NCBI GenBank assembly: GCA_022376925.1
Contig: JAIOJX010000001.1
Span: forward strand, 41,016,324 to 41,080,323
DNA length: 64,000 nt
Direction: 5' to 3'
Origin: Tragulus kanchil
Taxonomy: Eukaryota > Chordata > Mammalia > Artiodactyla > Tragulidae
Shown here: positions 46,646 to 58,075 of the stretch, piece by piece
How positions within the stretch are numbered: the stretch's first letter is position 1
How the letters are laid out: each line of letters opens with the position of its first letter
Program-made: the position numbers and the translations under genes
The notes under the pieces: generated by a model
What the model saw: only the letters and a program-made list of their open reading frames with translations
Databases searched by the model: none
Told to the model about the DNA's origin: nothing

Positions 46646-48760
46646 TTTGGGTATGGTGATACCTTTTTAGATACAATACCAAAGGTATAATCCATGAAAA
46701 AAATAATGAATAAGGTGGACTTTGTTAAATACTTCTGGTTTGCACAAGACAATATCAAGCAAATGAGAAGACAAGCCACAAAATGGGAATAAATATTTAC
46801 AAAAGATACATCTGATAAATACCTATTATCCAAAGCACACAAAAACCCCTTCAAACACAATAATAAGAAAAAAACCCAATTTAAAAAACAGGCCAAAGAC
46901 CTTAACAGACACCTCAGCAAAGAATATATACAGATGGCATTAAACATACGAAAAGATGCTCCACATCACGTCATCAGTGCAAATGCAAATCAAGCAACAA
47001 TGAAGTGCCACTACACACCTATCAGAATGGCAAGAGTCCAGAAAACTGAAGGCCCTAAATGCTGATGAAGATGCAGAACAACACAAACTCTCATTCTTCA
47101 TGGTGAAAATGAAAAAACAGTATGATCATGTTAGAAGACAACTTGTTGATTTCTAACGAAGCTAAACATACTCTTACTATAAAATTGAGCCATCCTACTC
47201 CTGTCAACCCATAAAAAGACATAGAGGAAACCTAAATGGATATTATTAAGTGAAAAAAATCAATCTGAAAAGGCTACATACTGTGTAATTCCAACTATAC
47301 CACATTTTGGAAAAGGCAGAACTACGGAGACAATAAAAAAGTCAGTGGTTACCAAGAGCATATATGTGTGTCACGAGGGTGAAGATGAATAAGCGCGACA
47401 CAGAGCATTTTAACGGCAGTGCAAATACTGTGTATAATATTTTAACAATGGATTTATGTCATTATACACTTACCGAAACAGTAAAATAGACAACAAGGAC
47501 AAACTAAAATAAACTATGGACTATGAGTCCATGGACTAGGATTGTGGATTATGATGTTATCAAAGTAAATTCATCCTTGATAAAAATATACTGTGCTGGT
47601 GAGTGATGTTGATAATGGGAGATATTATGCATATGTGGGGACAAGGATTATATGGTAAATCTCTGTGTTGGTCTCGTCATTTTGGTCAAAAAAAGTCTAT
47701 ATTTGGGTATGGTGATACCTTTTTAGATACAATACCAAAGGTATAATCCATGAAAAAAATAATGAATAAGGTGGACTTTGTTAAATACTTCTGGTTTGCA
47801 CAAGACAATATCAAGCAAATGAGAAGACAAGCCACAAAATGGGAATAAATATTTACAAAAGATACATCTGATAAATACCTATTATCCAAAGCACACAAAA
47901 ACCCCTTCAAACACAATAATAAGAAAAAAACCCAATTTAAAAAACAGGCCAAAGACCTTAACAGACACCTCAGCAAAGAATATATACAGATGGCATTAAA
48001 CATACGAAAAGATGCTCCACATCACGTCATCAGTGCAAATGCAAATCAAGCAACAATGAAGTGCCACTACACACCTATCAGAATGGCAAGAGTCCAGAAA
48101 ACTGAAGGCCCTAAATGCTGATGAAGATGCAGAACAACACAAACTCTCATTCTTCATGGTGAAAATGAAAAAACAGTATGATCATGTTAGAAGACAACTT
48201 GTTGATTTCTAACGAAGCTAAACATACTCTTACTATAAAATTGAGCCATCCTACTCCTGTCAACCCATAAAAAGACATAGAGGAAACCTAAATGGATATT
48301 ATTAAGTGAAAAAAATCAATCTGAAAAGGCTACATACTGTGTAATTCCAACTATACCACATTTTGGAAAAGGCAGAACTACGGAGACAATAAAAATGTCA
48401 GTGGTTACCAAGAGCATATATGTGTGTCACGAGGGTGAAGATGAATAAGCGCGACACAGAGCATTTTAACGGCAGTGCAAATACTGTGTATAATATTTTA
48501 ACAATGGATTTATGTCATTATACACTTACCGAAACAGTAAAATAGACAACAAGGACAAACTAAAATAAACTATGGACTATGAGTCCATGGACTAGGGATT
48601 GTGGATTATGATGTTATCAAAGTAAATTCATCCTTGATAAAAAATATACTGTGCTGGTGAGTGATGTTGATAATGGGAGATATTATGCATATGTGGGGAC
48701 AAGGATTATATGGTAAATCTCTGTGTTGGTCTCGTCATTTTGGTATAAACCTATATTTGC
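46646..48760 (+). repeat. Tandem duplication 12 (unit 1.06 kb)
   Basis: Copy A is about 46646-47700 and copy B about 47702-48760, an offset of about 1056. Copy A's end (47677-47700) is a scrambled short version of 48744-48770. Interior differences are homopolymer length changes and one A/T change (near 47338/48394). Confidence 0.92.
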
Positions 48761-48775
48761 TCAAAAAAATAAAGT

Positions 48776-50035
48776 CTTCAAAATATTTGATATTTATATA
48801 GATTACATCTTACCTAACAAAATAACATAAATTTATTGTTCTGTGAAACATAAAAGCCTAGATGTAAGAACCAAGAATGCTAATGAAATATCACTGTAAT
48901 CACTGATGTATTACTGAAGTATCATTAAAATAACTGAAATATTGAAATAATTTCAATACGATATATTCTAGATATTATCAGAACCTCAGTAACATAGAAT
49001 AGGGTCTCTATAAATACCTGCATCTGAAATGAGGAAAACATGAATACACATAAAGTGAGCTAAAGGAACAGCTGGGTTTGTACAAATTCTGAATTAAATT
49101 CAATTCTTAATGAAATTGAGTTTTATTCTTTTCCAGTACATTAAAAAAAACTTTAAACTCATGACTAGCAAATTGTTACCAAGTTGAGGAACTGAGGATC
49201 TGATTTCTATGAATAAATGACCCATTTATAATTAGCATATTAATTATTCATATGGAAATGAATGCCCCTGGAATGCTTGCACCAGCTTAAAAATGCACCC
49301 CCTGCAGATTTATTGCCAACTATAAAACCTACATTCAAGATAATACTACTTAGGGTATGGGGCATTCTGGTTAATTGAGATTTCTAATGAACTGGGAAAA
49401 ATTCTAAACTCTATATTTTGATTTGTCCTGAAACTGTTTCAGTTGAATTCATTTTCTTTATTGAGTCCGTAATGTTTTGTTATGCTATTTGAAACTATAA
49501 GGCTGTGGGTCGTTTTTACAGAATACATTGAGAAAGAAAAATGGATACATGAAATAGGATGAATGTTACCTGAAATTAAAAGTACATTCTTTTGGAAGGT
49601 TTTAGTTCCATTTTAAGTAATTTCCTGATATCAGCTTGGTTTGATCTGATATGCTCAATATACTAATGAAGATGTTAAATAATTGAGGATATGGGGTTCA
49701 ACTAGGTGGTCTTATTACATATTCTGAGGATGGGAAAAGAATGTCTGAATTGCAAGTTAATTTCCATTTTTGCAAGTTTTAGACATTAGAAAAGTACACA
49801 AAGTAAACAGATAAACAGGAAAATCCAATTGACCTGTCAAAATTAATGAATGATAATAATTATCATTTTGATTCAGATACTTTGTCATAAAGGCAGTAGA
49901 ATATATCATAACATGTCGAGATTCCTCACTGTTCTATTTATACTACCTCCTCATGGCACCAACATCATGTAGAAACATGCTGAATATACAGATATACTAT
50001 ATATGTACACCACTCTAGAATATATTATGTTGTTA
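48776..50035. other. Unclassified AT-rich DNA
   Basis: No recognised repeat, gene or RNA. Confidence 0.4.
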
Positions 50036-50039
50036 TTGC

Positions 50040-52637
50040 TTTTCAGTCACAAAGTCGTGTCCCAGTCTCTGTGACCCCATGGACTGCAGCACCCCAGGCC
50101 TCCCTGTCTTTCAGTATCTCACAGAGTTTGCTCAAATTCATGTTCCCTGAGTCAGTGCTGCCATCCAGCCATCTCATCCTCTGTCACCGTCTTCTCCTCC
50201 TGCCCTCAATCTTTCCAATGAGTCAGGTCATTTCCAATGAGTCACTCTTCCCATCAGGAGGCCAAAGTATTGGAGCTTCAGCTTCAGCATCAGTCCTTCC
50301 AATGAATATTCAGGGTCAATTTCCTTTAGGATTGACTGGTTTGCTCTCATTGTTGTCCAGGGGACTCTCAATAGCCTTCTCCAGAACCACAGTTTAAAAG
50401 CATCAGTTCTTTGGTGCTCAGCCTTCCTTATGGTCCAACTCTCACGTCAGTACCTGACTACTGGAAAAACCATAGCTTTGACTGGACAGACCTTTGTCAG
50501 CAAAGTGATGTCTCTGCTTTTTAATACATTGTCTAGCTTTGTTGTACCATTCCTTCAAAGGAGGAAGCCTCTTTTAATTTTATGGCTTCAGTCACTGTCA
50601 GCCATAATTTTGGAGTCCAGGAAAATAAAATCTGATACAATTTCAATTTTTTCCCCTTCTATTTACCAGTGAAGTTTGGGGACCTCATAGCATGGTCTTA
50701 GTTTTTTTCAATCTTGACTTCTAAGCCAGCGTTTTGATTCTCCTCTTTCACCTTCATCAAAACGCTCTTTACTATCTGCCATTAGGGTGGTATCACCCAC
50801 ATATTTGAAGCTGTTGATATTTCTCCTGGCAAACTTGACTTCAGCTTGAGCTTCATCCAGCCCAGCATTTTGCATGATGTATTCTGTATTAAACTTAAAT
50901 AAGCAGGGTGACAATATACAGCCTTGTCACACTCCTTTCCCAATTTGGAACCAGTCTGTTGTTTCACATAAGGTGTTGCTTCTTGACCTGCATACTGGTT
51001 TCTCAGGATACAGGAAAGGTGATTTGGCATCCTATCTCATTCAGAATTTTCCAGTTTGTTGTCATCCACACAGTCAAAGGCTTTCATATAGTCAATGAAG
51101 CAAAGTAAATGTTTTCCTGGAACTGCCTTGATTTCTCCATGATCCAATGAGTGTTTGCAATGTGATCTCTGATTCCTTTTTTTTTTTCCCTAAACCCAGC
51201 TTGTACATCTGGAAGTTCTCAGTTCACATACTGCTGAAGTGTAGCTGGAAAGATTTTGAGCATAACCTTACTAGCATGTAAAATGAGTGAAATTTTACAG
51301 TAGTTTGAACATTCTTTGACACTCCCTTCTTTGGGATTGGAATGAAAACTGGCCTTTCTAGTCCTGTGGCCACTTCTGAACTTTCCAAATTTGCTGGCAT
51401 ATTGAATGAAGTACTTTAACAGCATCATCTTTTAGGATTTGAAAGAGCTCAGCTGGAATTCTAACACTTCCATTAGCTTTGTTCATAGTGATGGTTCCTA
51501 AGGCTCACTTGCCTTCACACTTTAGGATATCTGGCTCTAGGTGAGTAACCACACCGTTGTGATTACCCGGGTCATTAAGACCTTTATTGTATAGTTCTTC
51601 TGTGTATTCTTGTCACCTCTTCTTAATCTCTCATGCTTCTGTTAGGTCTTTGCCATTTCTGTCCTTTATCATGCCCATCCTTGCATGAAACATTTCCTTG
51701 ATATCTCCAATTTTCTTGAAGAGATCAAGACAATTTCCCTTTGTTTTCCTCTCTTTTGTTTTCATTTAAGAAGGTCTTCTTATCTCTCCTTGCTAATCTC
51801 TGGAACTCTGCATTCAATTGGGTATATCTTTCCCTTTCTCTGTCTTTTACTTTCCTTCTATCCTCACTATTTTTAAAGCCTCCTCAAACAACCACTTTGC
51901 CTTCTTGCATTTCTTTTTCTTTGTGATGGTTTTGGTCAATGCCTCCTATACAGTGTTATGAACCTCTGTCCATAGGTCTTCAGGCACTCTATCAGAACTA
52001 ATACCTTGAATCTATTCATCACATCCATTGTATAATCACAAGAAATTCAATTTAGATCATACCTGAATGGCTTAGTTGTTTTCCCCACTTTATTTAATTG
52101 AAGCCTGAATTTTGCAATTAAGAATTGATGATCTGAGCCACAGTCAGCTCCCGGTCTTGTTCTTGCTGACTGTATAGACCTTGTCCATCTTTTGATGCAA
52201 AGAATATTATAATAAATCTGGTTTCAGTATTGACCTCTTGGTGATGCCATGTGTAGAATTGTCCCCTCTGCTGCTGGAAAAGAGTGTTTGCTAGGACCAG
52301 TGTGTTCTCTTGGCAAACTCTGTTAGCCTTTGCTCTGCTTCATTTTGTACTCTGAGGCCAAACTTTTTTGGTCTCAGAGGCTATACCTGTTATTCTAGGC
52401 ATCTCCTGACTTTCTATTTTTGTATTTCAATCCCCTATGATGAAAAGGACGCCCCTTCATGGATCACAGCGTTTTCATGGCAAAGAAGTAATGAATTCAA
52501 TGAAGCTATGAGCCAGGCCGTGCAGGGCCACACAAGATAGACGGGTCATAGTGAAGAGTACTAACAAAATGTGGTCCACTGAAGGAGGGAATGGCAAACC
52601 ACTCCAGTATTCTTGCCATACAAACTCCATGAACAGA
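50040..52637 (-). pseudogene. Antisense BovB (RTE-type) LINE, near full length, decayed
   Basis: BovB carries one ORF with an endonuclease then a reverse transcriptase. Here the 3' end is at the left (TGACCCCATGGACTGCAGCA at about 50080). The RT lies around 50700-51500, where the minus-strand frame 50708-50914 shows MSPCLFKFNTEYIMQNAGLD and YVGDTTLMAD, so the catalytic YADD has become YVGD. The endonuclease side runs to about 52637, with GTCATAGTGAAGAGTACTAA and AAATGGCAAACCACTCCAG-like sequence near the right end. About 2.6 kb of the usual roughly 3.2 kb remains, with many stops. Confidence 0.88.
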
Positions 52638-54108
52638 ATATATGTATACACATATGCATATACATGCATATGTGTATACATATATACAAAATGTATATAC
52701 TATCATATCACTCTCTAGGTCACTTGCTGAAGTCCAAATAATTATGTCTATTAAACTACAGTGTATATTTTTACTTAATATTTTCAGATTTATCAATATA
52801 GAAAATTCTAGTTTCTATATGTATATCCTATAACCTCTTCATTGTTTGGGGTTTATATGCATGCATTCACTTCTAGTTACCACTTCACTCTCCTCAATTT
52901 CTCAAATTGTCTGTGGTTATTTTATACTATTAGGTTAATCATGTTTCCATTATCTCTTGCAATTGTTAGGTCTTTTATTTTTTGTCTGACTATTGACTGT
53001 GAAAACTGACAAATGTCTTCTACTATTATGACTCTTGCTTAATACAATAACTGTATCATGATTTGTCAACAGAAAAATAACAGAATCCTGTATCACTAAA
53101 ACAACCAAAATAATTCTGATTTGCTCAGCATTACAATTAAATTTTGACTGGAATATACATAGAAAAATATGCACAAACTATAAGTCTGCATATTAACTTC
53201 TTAATGAATATCACTGTCTGAACACAATTATGTTATCTATTCTCCCAATGATAAATTTACCTTCTTTTCCAGAGTCCTGCTTTTACAATATTTTAATACA
53301 CTTCCTTATGTTTCTCCTGGTAAGTATGTGCAGGTTTTCCAAAAGAAGTGGAACTGTTGAGTTATGAAATATGCTCATAGTTAATATTTCATATGCTCAG
53401 GCTCTGTTTACATGTTTCCACAAAACAGATACATGCCTACCTGTTCTGTTTACCTTGAGGTTTTTCCGGTTATAAAACCATTAAAAAAAGGTTTTGGTTT
53501 CAGAGCCCTCTACTTTGTGGGTATTGTGCTGTCAGACACTACAACCAAGCATGGCACACGCAGGGCTTCACTGTCTGGAGGGAAGGTAACTACTTTGCCC
53601 TATGAAGCCTAGCTCCTCCTGCTGTGTGTATCCATGGGACACAGCACCTGAAATCTCTTTCTGTGGGAGAAAGAGATTCACAGAACCACAAACGCTGCTG
53701 TATAGATCTTATTCCATATTTTAGTTTTATTCTGTTTCCTCTTCCGGCTTGATTTCTTTCATTTCTGGCACCCTGAGCATTCCCTCTCTTGATGTCAAAC
53801 TCAGTTACATGTCTCCAAATCACTGTGATTTGACTGGGAGGTGAGGTAGAATGGGGTTAGAGTGTGTCCTGCTGTGTCAGCTCAGTCTATCCTATTGACT
53901 GGAAACAAATCAATGGGTTTTTACAAATTAAATCCTCCTTTCTAAAGCAGTGGCACAGGTGGCACTTGGCTTTATCGACACTCTGCTAAAGAGGACACAA
54001 CTTTGTGAAGAGAAGGAGAGGCCAAAGAGGGCAATTTTGTGAGTTGAATAAATCACGCTGACCTTTCTGTACCAACTGGTGGAGTTGATGAGCAGGAGGA
54101 GAGTAGTC
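52638..54108. other. Unclassified DNA with short AT/GT-rich patches
   Basis: A TATGTATACACATATGCATA-type low-complexity patch lies at 52640-52690. The segment 53500-53900 is GC-richer but was not assigned. No coding frame stands out. Confidence 0.4.
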
Positions 54109-54240
54109 ACGTGTACTACATATGATAATAGACATGTGTACTACATATGATAATAGACATGTGTACTATATGTGATAATAGACATGTCTACTACATATGA
54201 CGGCTTTTATGATAATAGGCATGTGTACTGCATATGATAA
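54109..54240. repeat. 25-bp minisatellite, about 4-5 units
   Basis: The unit is approximately ATGTGTACTACATATGATAA plus TAGAC. The first three units are near-identical, the fourth contains an insertion (CGGCTTTTA near 54201-54209), and the last is partial. Confidence 0.88.
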
Positions 54241-54556
54241 CTTTAAAGAATTAGATGGCTTCCATACCAAATTTTACCCCAAACTTTGATGTACCTCTTT
54301 AACTACTTTCAAATATTTCTTTTTGGAAATGCAGTCGTATGATTTTTTTGACTATTTAATGAACAGTTTCTTGGGAATGAAATAACCTTACTAGTAAATA
54401 AGATTGTTTTTATAACATAAATCTTGACCTCAGATTTTTACGGCACTGGGTAGGACCGTTTGCCCCTAAACTAAATAGGTTTTGATGCTTGGGTTTCTTA
54501 AACTAGGATAGACAACTCAAATAATGCCACTGCTGCTGCTTGCTTTGTTGTAAGAT
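54241..54556. other. Unclassified DNA
   Basis: Nothing recognised before the SINE target site. Confidence 0.4.
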
Positions 54557-54572
54557 AATCCTGTATTCTTTT

Positions 54573-54823
54573 TTTTTTGGCCACTTCTTTAGGTCTTTCA
54601 TTTTCATCCATCTTTGTTATTTGGCCTGTGTGGGCCTCGCATCGCAGTGGCCTCTGTCGCTGCAGAGCACCGGCTCTGGGTGCATACGCTCCAGCTCCAT
54701 AGTTGGACAGATCAGTCAGTCCAGCCACTCTGCGGCACATGGACCTTCCCAGGTCGGGGATTGAACTGGCACCCCTTGCACTGCAAGGTGGTGTCCTTAC
54801 CCACTGGACCACCAGGGAAGCCC
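54573..54823 (-). mobile_element. CHR-2-related SINE, antisense (copy 6)
   Basis: It opens with TTTTTTTTGGCCACTTCTTT (reversed tail) and ends CACTGGACCACCAGGGAAGC (reversed head). A 16-bp target-site duplication with one mismatch flanks it (54557-54572 and 54824-54839). The overlapping frames on both strands here are SINE shadows. Confidence 0.9.
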
Positions 54824-54839
54824 AACCCTGTATTCTTTT

Positions 54840-55280
54840 CAGTGTGCCTGTTTCTCATTTCAGCACATCCCTTTCTAAATATGGCAGGCTGAGGAAAGAA
54901 AGATGAGTGTTTAGATCTGAATATAGGCCAAAATGATCCATTTGGCTGTAAGACATTTCCTAGTCAATCTGTTAGCTGAATTTATTATATGGACTTTGAC
55001 TCATTCATTCATTCATTCACGTTTGCTATTTAGTGATGAGATTTGCCTTTTTTCTCCCTAAAATCCTGTTGTTTTTTCTGGTTAGATGAATTGGTAACAT
55101 AAAATCTAAACATTCTGCATACATGTTTATATGCATGTACATAGGAACTAGCATCTGAGTCCTGACATCCTGATGTCAGAAACCTAGAAAACCTACCCTG
55201 CATTATTATTCTTACAGTTGTAAAGTTTAGGATCTAACTAAAGAGCTTCTATACAAAAGAAAAAGAAAAACATTCTCCCT
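54840..55280. other. Unclassified DNA
   Basis: It contains a short (CATT)n run at about 55000-55019. No gene or dispersed repeat is recognised. Confidence 0.4.
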
Positions 55281-56450
55281 GCTCCATGGCTGTCACAGCC
55301 TTTGTCAGAGGTGGAATCTGCCCCCCAGTTGTTGAAGAAGAAGCCCTGAAGGTCGGGTTCCATAAGGCCCCATTGCCCTAAGTGCTGACTCTGTCCCAAA
55401 GGAGGTGAGCGCTGACAGAAGTGAGGCCTGTGTGGTTACAACAATCTCTTGGGCTGCCTATGCAGGCATCTGTGGATCTGCCAAGAAGGAGCTGAAAGTC
55501 ACTTATTTTTCTTTACTGTGTTTGTCTTCAACCTGGTACTAGGCAGGTGCTGGGGACCAAGCGGTTGTGGCTGCAGGAATTGGAATCAAGGAGGTTGTGA
55601 TGCCATCTGTGTGCAGGGCTACCTCGGTGGCAGAGCTCTCCCAGGACCTGTTTGCCTCAGATTCAACTTCAAGCCGGGTGTGGAATGGGTGGAACCAGAG
55701 TACTTTCCCACGAGGAAATAAGCCACCATCTCCTCAGAAACTCTGCACTGGATGAGGTCAGCCTCGCCTCATGCCTGCACCCAAAAAGTCCACCACTTCC
55801 AGGTCTCTGTGCTAGCATGCATATGCTGATAATGTGCTTCGATGGCAGACCTGTACCTACTGGGGGTGCATGGTGACACTGAGCTCTGAGGTCCAGCTCC
55901 AGCCAGACACCTGGCCTTTTGAGCTGTCTCTATTCAGATGGACCTTGTCCTCTGCCAGCGTCCATTCACTTAAGCTTCAGGGCCTGAGAACAGCGTGGAC
56001 CAGCAGTCCCTCCCAGTGCAGGTTTCAGGCTGAGAAATGCAAAGCAAGATGGCTTGCCTCTGCAGTGGCCTCTCTCCTCCCTGATTACTAGTAAGCCAGC
56101 ATGCACACATTCTCCCAATTGGAGTCCAAGTTTCTCCAGTTCCTCAAATGTCCTGACATATCTCTCACCACACAAGGGCACTTGCCAGGGTGAGGGCCTG
56201 CCTATGCGGACCTTCACTCCTTCACAGATACCTGCCAGGGATGCTGGTCCCGTCCTGATGCTGGTTATTTATTTATTTTTCCATCCTACCCAGTTATGTG
56301 GGGCTCTTTCTTGCTGCTGGTGGTATGAGAGAAATTCTGTCAGTTTGGAATTTTCTGTGAGAAGTGTTTCACATTTAGATGTATTTTTGATGTGTTTGTG
56401 GGTAAAGTGAGTTCCACACTTGACTACTCCACCATCTTCATCCTCTCCAT
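55281..56450 (-). mobile_element. GC-richer segment, possible antisense L1 5' UTR
   Basis: It stands out from the AT-rich surroundings. The right end has CCATCTTCATCCTCTCC after GTGAGTTCCACACTTGACTA, which on the minus strand reads like an artiodactyl L1 5' end (an AAGATGGTGGAGTAG-type start). Several moderate plus-strand frames overlap here (55449-55721, 55834-56091, 56054-56410), but none has a recognised domain and they switch frame, so I do not call a gene. The left half (55281-55900) is less certain and could be another element or a decayed pseudogene. Confidence 0.4.
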
Positions 56451-58075
56451 GAATTGTACTCTTAAAACATGTGAGTTTCAAGGAGTACAATTTATTATAA
56501 TACATTTATTTCAAACATCTTTTCATTAAATTATAGATTTTGACACTAACTCTCAGCACATACAAGGACAGGGATTTACAGGTATATTGTCCTTAAGAAT
56601 GTCCCCAGTATCTAGAACAGGTTCTGGCCTGAAGTGGACATATAAAAATTAAGTATATATGTGCATATATATAAATTTCTCTGTCTATATATTTGCCTAA
56701 TAAAATTGGTTGTTTTTATTTCCCAACTTTTGTTAAACAAAAGCTTCCAAACAGTGAATATAATGAATACCCTTAAATTTGTCATCTAAATTCAACACCT
56801 GTCAACAGCTTGCCACAGTTGTTTTATTTACATTTCTATCTATATATACATATACTGCTAAACTATGTGAACATATGTGGCTTACATCTTAATAGTTCCT
56901 CCTCAATTACTTCACATACATCTCCTTACTACCCATTATTTCCCTTTTCCCTAAGAATATAATATCTTAATTATTGTCTACTATCTGATTCATAATTTCA
57001 TTTGGGCTGTCTCTATTCAGATGGACCTTGTCCTCTGCCAGCGTCCATTCACTTAAGCTTCAGGGCCTGAGAACAGCGTGGACCAGCAGTCCCTCCCAGT
57101 GCAGGTTTCAGGCTGAGAAATGCAAAGCAAGATGGCTTGCCTCTGCAGTGGCCTCTCTCCTCCCTGATTACTAGTAAGCCAGCATGCACATTCTCCCAAT
57201 TGGAGTCCAAGTTTCTCCAGTTCCTCAAATGTCCTGACATATCTCTCACCACACAAGGGCACTTGCCAGGGTGAGGGCCTGCCTATGCGGACCTTCACTC
57301 CTTCACAGATACCTGCCAGGGATGCTGGTCCCGTCCTGATGCTGGTTATTTATTTATTTTTCCATCCTACCCAGTTATGTGGGGCTCTTTCTTGCTGCTG
57401 GTGGTATGAGAGAAATTCTGTCAGTTTGGAATTTTCTGTGAGAAGTGTTTCACATTTAGATGTATTTTTGATGTGTTTGTGGGTAAAGTGAGTTCCACAC
57501 TTGACTACTCCACCATCTTCATCCTCTCCATGAATTGTACTCTTAAAACATGTGAGTTTCAAGGAGTACAATTTATTATAATACATTTATTTCAAACATC
57601 TTTTCATTAAATTATAGATTTTGACACTAACTCTCAGCACATACAAGGACAGGGATTTACAGGTATATTGTCCTTAAGAATGTCCCCAGTATCTAGAACA
57701 GGTTCTGGCCTGAAGTGGACATATAAAAATTAAGTATATATGTGCATATATATAAATTTCTCTGTCTATATATTTGCCTAATAAAATTGGTTGTTTTTAT
57801 TTCCCAACTTTTGTTAAACAAAAGCTTCCAAACAGTGAATATAATGAATACCCTTAAATTTGTCATCTAAATTCAACACCTGTCAACAGCTTGCCACAGT
57901 TGTTTTATTTACATTTCTATCTATATATACATATACTGCTAAACTATGTGAACATATGTGGCTTACATCTTAATAGTTCCTCCTCAATTACTTCACATAC
58001 ATCTCCTTACTACCCATTATTTCACTTTATCCCCTAAGAATATAATATCTAATATTGTCTACTATCTGATTCATT
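55922..58075 (+). repeat. Tandem duplication 13 (unit about 1.08 kb)
   Basis: Copy A is about 55922-57003 and copy B about 57004-58075, an offset of about 1085. Differences cluster at the end of copy A (56940-57000 against 58020-58075, several small indels). The unit contains the right half of the GC-richer segment and an L2-like patch. Confidence 0.92.
56560..56655 (+). mobile_element. L2-like LINE 3' remnant
   Basis: It has GGACAGGGATTTACAGG, then AATGTCCCCAGTATCTAGAA and CAGGTTCTGGCCTGAAGTGG, the order of L2 3' ends. It is repeated at about 57645-57740 in copy B of duplication 13. Confidence 0.5.

Larger units (their letters stand above)
46092..48775 (+). pseudogene. Old sense L1 (ORF2 C-terminal half and 3' UTR) with nested SINE
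   Basis: L1 ORF2 sequence runs from about 46092 (ACTCCAATAAATATACTCAA) to 46280, is split by a SINE, and resumes with GGATCACAGACCTAAATATA at 46571. It then passes through the ORF2 C-terminal region and an old-type L1 3' end (TGCATATGTGGGGACAAGGA ... AAAAAAATAAAGTC, about 48690-48775). Many stops are present. The minus-strand frames at 46615 and 47686 are shadows. It includes duplication 12. Confidence 0.83.

Noticed and set aside
46615..48003. Two similar minus-strand frames that look like a membrane protein pair
   Set aside because: They are antisense to old L1 ORF2, and the pair is produced by duplication 12.
50071..50397. 108-residue plus-strand frame
   Set aside because: It is the complement of BovB 3' sequence. 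The same phrases occur antisense to the BovB at 13014-13247.
55449..56410. Host gene with several exons in the GC-richer segment
   Set aside because: Frames overlap and shift, no splice-site logic or known domain was seen, and the right end resembles an L1 5' end.
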